A DNA stretch of 18,391 nt, taken from the NCBI GenBank assembly GCA_031267005.1, contig JAIRZX010000529.1, forward strand, positions 1 through 18,391. The letters run 5' to 3'. Numbering within the stretch: position 1 is the stretch's first letter; each line of letters starts with the position of its first letter. Shown piece by piece: positions 6,969-14,141 of the stretch. Under the pieces are notes generated by a model that saw nothing but the letters and a program-made list of their open reading frames with translations, had not been told where the DNA came from and searched no databases. Origin of the DNA: Deltaproteobacteria bacterium (GTDB lineage: Bacteria; Desulfobacterota; Desulfarculia; Adiutricales; Adiutricaceae). The position numbers and the translations under genes are program-made.

Positions 6969-7667
6969 CTACGAGCCGCCGGAGGCGAGATGCTTCTCCA
7001 AATCGGCGATGCCCGCGGGGGAGCCTATCTCGAAGAACCTCTGGCTCGCCTCGAACCCGGCGAGCTCCTTCGAGACGGAGAGCTTGGTCAGGACCTCCGC
7101 CAGATCGAAGCTGGCGTCGGGCCAGGACGCTATGGCCTCCTTGGTCATGCACGAGACGCCGTAGTCGATATAGTGCATCTCCACGCCGTCGGCGTTCTTG
7201 TCGTAAAGGCGTACTACCCCCTTGTCGTAGACCACGTTGGAGCGGTCCCAGCGCCCGGTGTTCCTGTAGACGGCCATGAGCGCGAGCTTCCCGGAATAAA
7301 GGAAGGCCTTGGCGACCTCGCGGTAGTCCAGCTCCAGGTAGCTGTCCCCGTACAGGATGATGAAAAGGTCCGCGAGGAGGGGGAGCGCCTTTCTTATCGC
7401 GCCCCCGGTGCCCAAAGGCTTAGGGCCGTCGAAGGAGAAGCGCACCTCCAAGCCCAAATCGCCCTCGCCCTCGACGGCCCTCTGGAGCTTCTGGCCCAAA
7501 TGGCCGGCGCAGACCACGACCTTCTCCACGCCGCTCCTCTTCAAGAGCTCGAGCTGGTGGAAGATGAAGGGCTTCCCCGCCACCTCCACGAGGGACTTCG
7601 GGGTGTCCTTGGCGACGGCGCCCAGGCGGGTGGCCAAGCCCCCCGCGAGAATTGCTACGGGAAGCAT
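6969..7667 (-). CDS. hddC: Sugar-1-phosphate nucleotidyltransferase, HddC-like (heptose-1-phosphate guanylyltransferase)
   Basis: This is a 232-aa NTP_transferase. The signature LAGGLATRLGAVAKDTPKSL (7-26) gives the nucleotide-binding loop and the conserved PK, followed by GKPFIFHQLELLKRSGV, and then LGTGGAIRKALPLL and ILYGDSYLELDY (metal-binding Asp). It is the short form without a C-terminal hexapeptide domain, as in HddC. Because it lies next to an HddA-like kinase, a GmhA-like isomerase and GmhB, the expected product is GDP-D-glycero-alpha-D-manno-heptose. Base preference (GTP) is inferred from context, and a mannose- or glucose-1-phosphate substrate is the alternative. It starts two bases after the kinase stop with no clear ribosome site, so coupling is likely. 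Confidence 0.85.
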   Translation of the reverse strand: MLPVAILAGGLATRLGAVAKDTPKSLVEVAGKPFIFHQLELLKRSGVEKVVVCAGHLGQKLQRAVEGEGDLGLEVRFSFDGPKPLGTGGAIRKALPLLADLFIILYGDSYLELDYREVAKAFLYSGKLALMAVYRNTGRWDRSNVVYDKGVVRLYDKNADGVEMHYIDYGVSCMTKEAIASWPDASFDLAEVLTKLSVSKELAGFEASQRFFEIGSPAGIADLEKHLASGGS

Positions 7668-7669
7668 GG

Positions 7670-8653
7670 CTAGCTGAACACCACTTTGGAGCCGTCGAAG
7701 TCGAACCTGAACCTGAGCTCCTCCAGGCCCTCCTCCGCCATGGCCGTCCTGAGCCTGGAACGGTCCTCGGCCAGGAACATCAAAAAACCGCCCCCGCCGG
7801 CGCCCACGAGCTTGCCGCCCACGGCCCCGTTCGACATCGCCTTGGAGTAGGCCACGTCGATCTTGGAGTTGGACATGCCGCCCGTCCGCCTCTTCTTGTT
7901 TTCCCAGTGCTCGTGCATGAGCTTCCCGAAGGCGGAGACGTCCCCCTTTTCCAAGGCCTCCTTGCTTCGGAGGCCCAGATCCTTCACGAAGTGGAGGTTC
8001 GCTATCATCTCGGCGTCGCCGCCGACGGAGCGCTCCTTCTGGTCTTTCAGCAAATCGCCCGCGCTCCTGGTGAAGCCCGTGAAGAACAGGCATAGCCGCT
8101 CCTCCAGTTCGAAGAGCGACTCTATGGGGATGGCGAGCGGCTTCGCGTCGACGGTGTCGTCGGGGTTGAAGTCGAAGCAGGTGATGCCGCCGTAGGCGGC
8201 GATGTACTGGTCCTGCTTCCCGATGGGCTCGCCCAGGCGCTCGATCTCGATGTGGCACGCGAGCTCCGCCAGGTCCTGCGGGAGAATGAGCTGGCGGCGG
8301 TGGGCGTAAAGGGCCTTCAGGAGGGCGGTGGTAAACGATCCGGAGGAGCCCAGGCCCGTGCCGGCGGGGATGTCGGCGAGGGCGGTAATCTCTATCTGCG
8401 GCGTCTTCAGGTTCTGGAGCGTCAAGGCCTCCCGGATGATCCGGTGCTGGACGTCGCGGACGCTCTTCACGGCCTCCAGCTGGGAATACTTGAGGTAGAT
8501 GCCTTCGTTGAAGGGGCGGAGCACGGTGACGTAGACGTACTTGTCGATAGCCGCGGCTATGAGGAACCCGCCCCCGTGCTCGCGGTAATAGGAGGGCAGG
8601 TCGGTGCCGCCGCCGCCCAGGCTTATCCTCAAGGGTGACCGGGTGATGATCAT
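7670..8653 (-). CDS. hddA: GHMP kinase, HddA-like (D-glycero-alpha-D-manno-heptose 7-phosphate kinase)
   Basis: This is a 327-aa GHMP kinase. It begins MIITRSPLRISLGGGGTDLP (motif 1, residues 1-20). Motif 2, the ATP loop PAGTGLGSSGS, is at 96-106, and motif 3, KLVGAGGGGFLMFL, is at 281-294. The acidic FDFNPDD region and TGFTRSAGDLLKDQ are typical of heptose/fucose-type members. It should phosphorylate the anomeric carbon of heptose 7-phosphate to the alpha-1,7-bisphosphate, which GmhB then trims. The ATG at 8653 has AAGGA eight bases upstream and matches the usual N terminus of the family, so the longer frame starting at 8743 is not used. It is preceded by a 408-base non-coding stretch. Confidence 0.9.
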   Translation of the reverse strand: MIITRSPLRISLGGGGTDLPSYYREHGGGFLIAAAIDKYVYVTVLRPFNEGIYLKYSQLEAVKSVRDVQHRIIREALTLQNLKTPQIEITALADIPAGTGLGSSGSFTTALLKALYAHRRQLILPQDLAELACHIEIERLGEPIGKQDQYIAAYGGITCFDFNPDDTVDAKPLAIPIESLFELEERLCLFFTGFTRSAGDLLKDQKERSVGGDAEMIANLHFVKDLGLRSKEALEKGDVSAFGKLMHEHWENKKRRTGGMSNSKIDVAYSKAMSNGAVGGKLVGAGGGGFLMFLAEDRSRLRTAMAEEGLEELRFRFDFDGSKVVFS

Positions 8654-8866
8654 GGTGGGTGTCCTTCTTCCGTCCCGCGCCTGGAGCGGCCGGGCGGGAC
8701 GGGGGAACGGGACGGGGCTCCGGAAGGCGCCGCCGCGCGTCAAAGGCGGTTAGGGGTGGTTTCAGGGCGGCTTTTGCCGCTTTCCGAGCGCGGGAAGGGA
8801 AACACTCGAAGTGGCCGATCCGGCCCCGGAACGGCGCGCGGAGGAAAGCCGGGGCGGGCGGGGGCC

Positions 8867-8968
8867 GGGCCGGAAATCATTGCGGCTCCCGGCCGCAAAG
8901 CGGGGAAGGCGGGGCCGGAAACCCCAGGCGGGAAGGCGAAGGCGGGGAGCCCGGGAGAGGGCCGGAAA
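8867..8968. repeat. Three direct copies of a 10-mer (TTTCCGGCCC on the - strand)
   Basis: GGGCCGGAAA occurs at 8867-8876, 8912-8921 and 8959-8968, start-to-start spacing 45 and 47 bases. The copies are exact. The region is rich in G and C, so partial chance is possible, but the AAA end is not explained by composition. Confidence 0.6.
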
Positions 8969-9012
8969 GGCGCCGGCAGGAAAAGAGCGCCCCTGCGTTT
9001 GCCGCAGTCTCA

Positions 9013-9049
9013 GGCCCTTGCCCTTTTCAGGGGCCCTTGTCCTTTTCAG
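9013..9049. repeat. Tandem pair of 18-bp repeats
   Basis: GGCCCTTGCCCTTTTCAG at 9013-9030 and GGCCCTTGTCCTTTTCAG at 9032-9049 differ at one base and repeat with a 19-base period. They lie just downstream of the stop of the GT2 gene on the - strand. No function is evident. Confidence 0.8.
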
Positions 9050-9061
9050 ATCCGGACGGCC

Positions 9062-10048
9062 TCAGGCTCCGAGGGCGCCGGGGAGGGGGCTTGGGCCGCG
9101 CTGGCCGGAGGCGTCAGCGAAGCCTACGGCCTTCTCGACGATGAAGATGGGCCTCCTCTTGGTCTCGTCGTAGATTCGGCCGATGTAGGCGCCCAGGATG
9201 CCCATGCCGACGAACTGGCACCCGGTGAGGAAGGTGAGTAGTACCCCCAGGGTGGCAAGGCCGGTCTCGAACCTGTACCAGCCGGAAAGCTTGCCGACGA
9301 TAAGGCCTAAGGTGGCTAAAAGCGCCAGCCCGGCCATGAGGAAGCCGGCCACGGTCATGAAGCGCAGGAGAGCCCCGGAAAAAGCGATTACCCCGTTGAA
9401 GCCCGTAAAGATGTTGCCGGTCACGAAGTACTTGCCGTCCCCGGCGGAGCGGGGCTGGCGGTCGAACGGCACGAGCTTGTACCTGTACCCCACGACGGCG
9501 GTCAAGCCCTTCAGGAAGGCGTTGGTCTCCTTGAGCTTCAACAGCTCCTCCACCACCAGCCGGTCGAGAAGCCTGAAATCGCCCGCGTTGCGGGGGATCT
9601 CGACCGTCGCGGTCTTGTTGATGAACCAGTAGGCGCAGTAAGCGACCACCCTCTTGATCGGGTTGTCGCCGGAGCGGCTTCGGCGCTGGGGAATGACTAC
9701 CTTGTACTCGCCCTCCCTCCAGACCCGGACCATCTCCGGAATGACGTCCGGGGGGTCCTGCATGTCGACGTCCATGACGACGACGGCGCGGCCCGAAGAG
9801 AACTTGAGCCCCCCCCAGATGGCGGCGGGCTGGCCGAACCTCCTGGAGAAGCTCAGGAGCTTCACCCGGGGATCCTTCGAGTTTTCCGCCACGACGATCT
9901 CCTCGGTCCGGTCCGTGGAAGGGTCCATCGCGAAGATGATCTCGTAATCGTCGGTGACTCCCTTGAGGACCTCCCGGACGGTCTCGAGGTAGGCGGGGAT
10001 CGCCTTCTCTTCGTTGTAGACAGGCACCACCAGGCTCAGTTCGGTCAT
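9062..10048 (-). CDS. GT2 polyprenyl-phosphate glycosyltransferase (GtrB/ArnC/DPM1-like)
   Basis: This is a 328-aa protein with a cytoplasmic GT-A domain and two C-terminal membrane segments (about 219-253 and 262-292). The start LSLVVPVYNEEKAIPAYL, the metal site VMDVDMQDPPDVIPEMV (D93, D95, D98) and RNAGDFRLLDR (153-163) are typical of GtrB/ArnC-like enzymes that transfer a sugar from a nucleotide donor to undecaprenyl phosphate. A sigma70-like promoter lies about 44 bases before its leader ends, and the ATG at 10048 has GGGGAGG just upstream. With GtrA downstream, a GtrA/GtrB pair is likely, although the two genes are separated by the heptose kinase and nucleotidyltransferase genes. The donor sugar may be the GDP-heptose made by the neighbouring genes (inference). 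Confidence 0.9.
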   Translation of the reverse strand: MTELSLVVPVYNEEKAIPAYLETVREVLKGVTDDYEIIFAMDPSTDRTEEIVVAENSKDPRVKLLSFSRRFGQPAAIWGGLKFSSGRAVVVMDVDMQDPPDVIPEMVRVWREGEYKVVIPQRRSRSGDNPIKRVVAYCAYWFINKTATVEIPRNAGDFRLLDRLVVEELLKLKETNAFLKGLTAVVGYRYKLVPFDRQPRSAGDGKYFVTGNIFTGFNGVIAFSGALLRFMTVAGFLMAGLALLATLGLIVGKLSGWYRFETGLATLGVLLTFLTGCQFVGMGILGAYIGRIYDETKRRPIFIVEKAVGFADASGQRGPSPLPGALGA

Positions 10049-10098
10049 CGTCCTCCCCTTGCGGCAAAGGGGCCGCGCTTCTCGCATGCAACCTTGCC

Positions 10099-10127
10099 AA
10101 TATAGGGTTTTCCGCCCTTAAAATCAA
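10099..10127 (-). promoter_or_regulatory. Sigma70-like promoter of the GT2-heptose cluster
   Basis: On the - strand, TTGATT (10127-10122) is followed after exactly 17 bases by TATATT (10104-10099). The expected start point is near 10092, giving a leader of about 44 bases to the ATG at 10048. This is the best promoter match in the window and marks a new transcription unit after the M20 gene. Confidence 0.75.
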
Positions 10128-10150
10128 GCCGCCGCCCGTTAAGTCAGCGC

Positions 10151-10222
10151 CCCGCGCGGGCGTTGCCGGGACGGGACGCCTTTGGAGAAAGCAGCAAAAT
10201 ATCCCGCGCTGGCATTGCCGGG
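10151..10222. repeat. Two 20-bp direct repeats upstream of the GT2 promoter
   Basis: The segments 10151-10170 and 10203-10222 both run CCCGCGC-x-GGC-x-TTGCCGGG and match at 18 of 20 positions, with a 52-base period (about five helical turns). For the - strand promoter they lie upstream of the -35 box, where activator sites are usual. Confidence 0.6.
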
Positions 10223-10279
10223 GAGTATTTTGAACGCAACGGGTTCCCGGCGTCCGGCCGTTCGGGGCTCCTGCCGCGG

Positions 10280-10297
10280 GCGGGGCCCTTGCCCCGC
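10280..10297 (-). terminator. Hairpin after the M20 peptidase gene, candidate terminator
   Basis: GCGGGGC and GCCCCGC form a 7-bp stem with a 4-base loop, 40 bases past the stop of the - strand peptidase gene. There is no T run, so it would not be a standard intrinsic terminator. Confidence 0.4.
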
Positions 10298-10336
10298 GGC
10301 GCGCCCCGGCGGGCTCCCCGCTAACCCCATTTGGGC

Positions 10337-11461
10337 TTAAATCCCCCGCGCCGCCTCCGATATGACGGCGCAGACGAGCTCCCCGCACTTGACGAGCGAG
10401 GAGATCGACTGCTCCTCCCTTTCCGTATGGACCTTGTCGTACCCGGTCGCCACGCCGACGGCGGTGATGCCCCTGGCGTTGAAGTGGTTTCCGTCCTGGC
10501 CCCCGCCGGAGATGACCAGTGACGGATCGATTCCCAAGCCCTCCATGGCGCGGGCGGCGAGGGCAATCGCCGGATCCCCCTCTTCCACGGCGAAGGAGGG
10601 GTATTCCAGGCGCCAGTCTATCTGAAGCCCGGCTCCGCGCTCCCCGCAGGCCGCCTCGAAGGCGCCGTCGACCTCCTTCAGGTACGCCTTGAGCTCGCCG
10701 TCGTCGTGGCTCCTGGCCTCCCCTTCGATCTCGAGAAAGTCGCAGACGATGTTGGTGGCCTTGCCGCCTGAGATAATCCCGAAATTCGAGGTGGTGACCG
10801 GCGACAGCCTGCCCTCGCGGAGCGAGCAAAGCGCGCGGGCGCCGACGTTTATGGCGTTCAGACCCTTCTCCGGGGCCATGCCCGCATGGCTCGCGCGGCC
10901 GGAAATCCTTACCCTCACGGTATACTGCGTGGGCGCCCCGCGCACGATCGTGCCAAGCGGCCCGCCGCAGTCGAGCACGTAAGCCGTTTTGGAGCGCAAC
11001 GCCGACGCGTCCAGGTTCAGGGCGCCCAGGAGCCCCACCTCCTCGGCCACCGAAAAGACGCACTCCACGTCCCCGTGGGGCTTTCCGGAATCCTTCGCGC
11101 GCCTTATGCCGTCCAGGATCGATACTATGCCCGACACGTCGTCCGCGGCGAGTATAGTGTCCCCCTCGCTCGTTATCCTGTCCTCCTCCTCGCGCACTAC
11201 GGGGACTATCCTTCCCGGGTTGGCCACGCGGTCCATGTGGGCCGAGAACATGACCGCCGGGAGCGAGGGGTCTCCCGGCCAGCGGGCGATTATGTTCCCG
11301 CAGTCGCCACCGATCTTTGACCCGGCGTCGTCTTCGCTGAAGTCAAGGCCGAGCTCCCCCAGCTTCGCCTTCAAGGCGTCCCCGATAAGCCGCTCCTTGA
11401 AAGAATGGACCGGGATCCTCACGAACTCTAGGAACTCGTCGATTATTCGCGGATATGCCAC
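10337..11461 (-). CDS. M20 family metallopeptidase, PepT-like
   Basis: This is a 374-aa zinc peptidase. The motifs are FSAHMDRV (H75, D77), ILAADDVSGI (metal-bridging D107), SVAEEVGLLG (general base E140, metal ligand E141), YVLDCGG (D164) and the final metal ligand H345 in DKVHTEREEQS. The dimerisation domain lies between (about 180-290, ISGRASHAG). All expected metal ligands are present, so it should be active, most likely as a cytoplasmic di- or tripeptidase; no signal peptide is seen. It starts with GTG 11461, with AAGGA nine bases upstream, and has its own promoter. Its place between two glycosylation-related blocks may be coincidental. Confidence 0.92.
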   Translation of the reverse strand: MAYPRIIDEFLEFVRIPVHSFKERLIGDALKAKLGELGLDFSEDDAGSKIGGDCGNIIARWPGDPSLPAVMFSAHMDRVANPGRIVPVVREEEDRITSEGDTILAADDVSGIVSILDGIRRAKDSGKPHGDVECVFSVAEEVGLLGALNLDASALRSKTAYVLDCGGPLGTIVRGAPTQYTVRVRISGRASHAGMAPEKGLNAINVGARALCSLREGRLSPVTTSNFGIISGGKATNIVCDFLEIEGEARSHDDGELKAYLKEVDGAFEAACGERGAGLQIDWRLEYPSFAVEEGDPAIALAARAMEGLGIDPSLVISGGGQDGNHFNARGITAVGVATGYDKVHTEREEQSISSLVKCGELVCAVISEAARGI

Positions 11462-11535
11462 TTGAAGGTTCCTTCCCGGTTCCCGGCGGCGCCGGAAACC
11501 TTTAGCTCGGAAGCGTCTCGAGCTGAAATCCGAAC

Positions 11536-11565
11536 ATTGTACGTTTCGCAGAACGTCTGCCGCAA
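11536..11565 (-). promoter_or_regulatory. Promoter of the M20 peptidase gene with a palindrome in the spacer
   Basis: On the - strand, TTGCGG (11565-11560) and TACAAT (11541-11536) are separated by 18 bases. The leader to the GTG at 11461 is about 70 bases. An inverted repeat GCAGA-CGT-TCTGC (11560-11548) fills the spacer next to the -35 box, and a second one, CTGCCGC-AAG-GCGGCAG (11557-11573), overlaps the -35 box. Both could be repressor sites. Confidence 0.6.
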
Positions 11566-11598
11566 GGCGGCAGAACTTACGCCGTCCCGCCCCGGCTA

Positions 11599-11616
11599 CC
11601 GAGGGGGAACCCTCGG
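11599..11616 (-). terminator. Hairpin after the tandem membrane-protein genes, candidate terminator
   Basis: CCGAGGG and CCCTCGG pair over 7 bp with a four-base loop, about 27 bases past the - strand stop at 11643. There is no T run. It would mark the end of the two-gene unit before the M20 promoter. Confidence 0.45.
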
Positions 11617-11642
11617 CCGCTTCAGGAGGCTCCCGACGCGGC

Positions 11643-14141
11643 CTATACCGGCGAACTTTCCGAGTCTCCCGCCTCAGGCTTCCCGCCCTCCGGCTCTTCC
11701 CCCTCCGGCTCCTTCGCAGCCGGCTCTCCCCTCCCAGGATCCCCCGCCCTGGACGCGGCCTCTCCGTCCGGAGAGAGTTCCACCGCGGCGAAACTGTACC
11801 TGCAGTCGGACGGGGCGTATGCCGACTGAACGGCGTGCTCGTAGCTCGGGACGGCCGGAAGATCGGGAAACTCCAAGTACAGTCCGATAAAGCCGTCCCG
11901 CTGCCCTTCCGGCGGGACCCGTATCAGGAACTCGCCCCCCTCGCGCCCGACGGCCCTGTCGCGCCCGTGCCGCTCTTCCCTTGCCGTGGGTCCGACGCAG
12001 GAGGGCCAGAGCCCGTCCATGCCCTTGTCGAAGCTTATCCTTACGGCGAGGCCAAGCCCCCGAAGCTCCTCCGGGACGAGGATCCTCAGCTTGACTCCCC
12101 TGCGGTTAGGCATCCTGGTAAATCCTTTGACGCCGTAGAAGGAAACCGCGCCGGTCCTGCCGAGAACATCCCTGCCGTAACGGTAGACCGTGAAGTCGCC
12201 CGGGGTTACGGCCGCCCCGCCGTCGAAGAGGGCCGGATACGTCCTGTCCGAGTAGACCGGCGCCCCGGCGGCGGCGAAGGCCAGATAGTCCGGCAGCGCC
12301 TCGCCGAAATAAGGCGCGGCGACGAACCTGACTCTCCGCACGCCCGAGTACTGGGAGACCGCCATCGCCGCGAAGGTGCGCTCGACGGACGAGAAGTCGA
12401 ACACCACGAGTTCCGCGTCCCTGTCGTAATCCAGGGCCGCCGCGACCGTCTCGGCCAGCGGGAGGAGGGATTTGACGTCCTGGACATTCGCGCGTTTGCC
12501 TTCCGGGCTGCGGTACGCCAGCACGGGGAAGGCGGCAGCGCCCGCCGCGGCCGCGAAAACCGCCCAGGAAAGGCGGGACGCGCGCGCCGCGCGGACGAGC
12601 ATGGCCGCGGGCATAAACGAAAGGGGGAGCGCCGTCATGGACGCGAACTTCCACACCCGGTAATCGTCCCCCATGCTCGCGAAAGAGGCGAGGTAGGCTA
12701 CTATGAAGGCAACGAAGAGGGCGGCCAGAGCCTTAAGCCCCGCAACGTCGCCCGCGAAGCTCGGCGCGGCCCGCTTAATGCCTCCGGTGCAGAGCAGCGC
12801 AAAAGCAGCGAGGAATACCGCCCACGCGGCGGGAGAGGCGTCGGGCCCCAGCCCGAAAGGGCTGTCGGCAATAAGAGGGAAGCCGGCGAAGAGCCCTGGA
12901 TCCAAAAACCCCACCCCCCAGCCGAGGGTCTGGGAGGCCGCCGAAAAGGTCCTCGAAGCCACCTGCCAGGCGGTCTGCGGGGACGCCGCCGCGCACAGGA
13001 CGGTGGCTCCGAGAGTCGTCCGGGCGGCCGCCCAGGCGTTTGGAAATACGCGCCCGACAGAACGGCGGAGGCGAGCCCCCCCGCCCGCCGCCCGAGGTGC
13101 GGGAGGATCCCCCGCGGCCGGAGCCCCGTCCGCCGCGCCCGCTCCGGGGCCTCCGAACACGCGCCAAAGGAACGCGGCGGCGGCGAAAATCGCCGCGAAC
13201 ATGAGATAACCCGCCTGGTAGCACATGAACAGGTAAAGGAGGGGGAAAAACGCCCTCGCGAGCCTCGCCCTCCCCGCCGGGAGCTCCCCGAGGGAGAACG
13301 CCGACCCCAGCGACACGAGGTAGCCGACTGAAGAGGCCAGCTGGGCGAAGGCGCCGCAGAAAAACAGGTACTTGAAAAACCAGCCGCCCACGACCCCCAG
13401 CGCCGCGAGCCAGGCGAGCCACCTCGGCAAGCCAGCCGTCTTCCGCGCCAGGGCGTAGACGGCGGCCCAGATCCAACTCAAGAGAAGGACGGAAAAGCCG
13501 GGCGCCGCCAGATACGCCGGGACCCCCCGGGCGGACGAGAACATGGCGAACAGGATGTCGGTCCCGAAGCCGTCGAAGATCCAGGGATGCTGGTAAGCTA
13601 TCCCGTACGTCCCCGCGTCCGAGTAGCCCATCCAGTAGCCGGCCTGGAAGATCCAGGAATAGTAGTCCATGGTCATGGAAAGCCAGGGCTCCATTCCGCC
13701 CGACGGCCAAAGGCCGCAGAACCAGAAGGCCAGCGCGAAGGCCATGGGAGTGGCCGCCGCGGCCCACTCGCGGGAGGAAAGGAGCGCCCGGAGCGTCGCT
13801 CCCGACGCGCCGGAGCCCCCGCCAGGCGCGCCGTTTTGCCTTTTCAGCCTTCGGAGGTCTTTAAGGAGTTCCCGAACGGAGCCCAGCAGCCCCAGGGCCA
13901 CGAACGCTGCCAGGGGCGTCTCGAAAGAACGGGTGAAAAAGGAAAGCCAGCGGCAGGCGACGAAAGCCCCGGCGGCCCCGCAAATGCAACCTAACATGCC
14001 GCACGGCTCGACCGCTTCGCTTGCCTTTAAAACCTTTAAGAGAAGCCTCCCCCACCAGTCGAGCGCGAGGGAAAAAGCCAGAAACAGACCCGCGAAAGCG
14101 GCGGCGTTCATAAGCGGAGCAAGAAACCCGGCCACGTTCAC
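11643..14141 (-). CDS. Large polytopic membrane protein of unknown family (paralogue of the gene upstream)
   Basis: This is an 832-aa protein. Residues 1 to about 570 contain many hydrophobic segments, two of them before a Cys-containing stretch at 44-66. The most conserved part is 161-215, YSWIFQAGYWMGY...YQHPWIFDGFGTDILF and onward, shared almost exactly with its neighbour. About 590-800 is a soluble part, and the end is a Glu/Pro/Gly-rich tail (GEPAAKEPEGEEPEGGKPE). Length, many membrane segments and a soluble C-terminal domain recall GT-C glycosyltransferases, but I recognise no family signature, so no activity is assigned. The GTG start at 14141 overlaps the stop of the upstream paralogue (GTGA), with a GAGGGAGGG site. 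A duplicated pair kept in one operon suggests related but separate jobs. Confidence 0.85.
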   Translation of the reverse strand: MNVAGFLAPLMNAAAFAGLFLAFSLALDWWGRLLLKVLKASEAVEPCGMLGCICGAAGAFVACRWLSFFTRSFETPLAAFVALGLLGSVRELLKDLRRLKRQNGAPGGGSGASGATLRALLSSREWAAAATPMAFALAFWFCGLWPSGGMEPWLSMTMDYYSWIFQAGYWMGYSDAGTYGIAYQHPWIFDGFGTDILFAMFSSARGVPAYLAAPGFSVLLLSWIWAAVYALARKTAGLPRWLAWLAALGVVGGWFFKYLFFCGAFAQLASSVGYLVSLGSAFSLGELPAGRARLARAFFPLLYLFMCYQAGYLMFAAIFAAAAFLWRVFGGPGAGAADGAPAAGDPPAPRAAGGGARLRRSVGRVFPNAWAAARTTLGATVLCAAASPQTAWQVASRTFSAASQTLGWGVGFLDPGLFAGFPLIADSPFGLGPDASPAAWAVFLAAFALLCTGGIKRAAPSFAGDVAGLKALAALFVAFIVAYLASFASMGDDYRVWKFASMTALPLSFMPAAMLVRAARASRLSWAVFAAAAGAAAFPVLAYRSPEGKRANVQDVKSLLPLAETVAAALDYDRDAELVVFDFSSVERTFAAMAVSQYSGVRRVRFVAAPYFGEALPDYLAFAAAGAPVYSDRTYPALFDGGAAVTPGDFTVYRYGRDVLGRTGAVSFYGVKGFTRMPNRRGVKLRILVPEELRGLGLAVRISFDKGMDGLWPSCVGPTAREERHGRDRAVGREGGEFLIRVPPEGQRDGFIGLYLEFPDLPAVPSYEHAVQSAYAPSDCRYSFAAVELSPDGEAASRAGDPGRGEPAAKEPEGEEPEGGKPEAGDSESSPV

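Larger units (their letters stand above)
8654..9061. other. 408-base non-coding stretch inside the glycosylation cluster
   Basis: This stretch lies between the GT2 gene and the heptose kinase, both on the - strand. It is very GC-rich with no protein-like frame. It holds three copies of a 10-mer (listed separately), a tandem pair of 18-mers at 9013-9049, and a short hairpin GCGGC-TTTT-GCCGC at 8767-8780. I found no convincing -35/-10 pair reading toward the kinase gene, so the kinase may be transcribed from the promoter ahead of the GT2 gene. Confidence 0.6.
10049..10336. other. Spacer between the M20 peptidase and GT2 genes
   Basis: The 288 bases hold a terminator-like hairpin after the peptidase stop, two 20-bp direct repeats and a good promoter reading into the GT2 gene (each listed separately). 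A 63-codon - strand frame at 10330-10139 is Arg/Pro-rich and has no start signal, so it is not called. Confidence 0.65.
11462..11642. other. Spacer between the membrane-protein pair and the M20 gene
   Basis: 181 bases. It contains a terminator-like hairpin after the stop at 11643, and a promoter with a palindrome for the M20 gene. Confidence 0.6.

Noticed and set aside
6969..8258. Extended frame fusing kinase-region sequence to the nucleotidyltransferase
   Set aside because: The upstream part is out of frame with the GHMP kinase and low in protein-like features. The nucleotidyltransferase family begins at MLPVAILAGG (7667).
9114..11063. Long (649-codon) - strand open frame across the GT2 and M20 genes
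   Set aside because: Runs through two well-supported genes and a promoter in another frame, with Arg/Gly-rich composition.
11835..13331. Long (498-codon) + strand open frame opposite the second membrane protein
   Set aside because: It is antisense to a clear membrane-protein gene and is Arg/Gly/Pro-rich, as is typical of shadow frames in GC-rich DNA.
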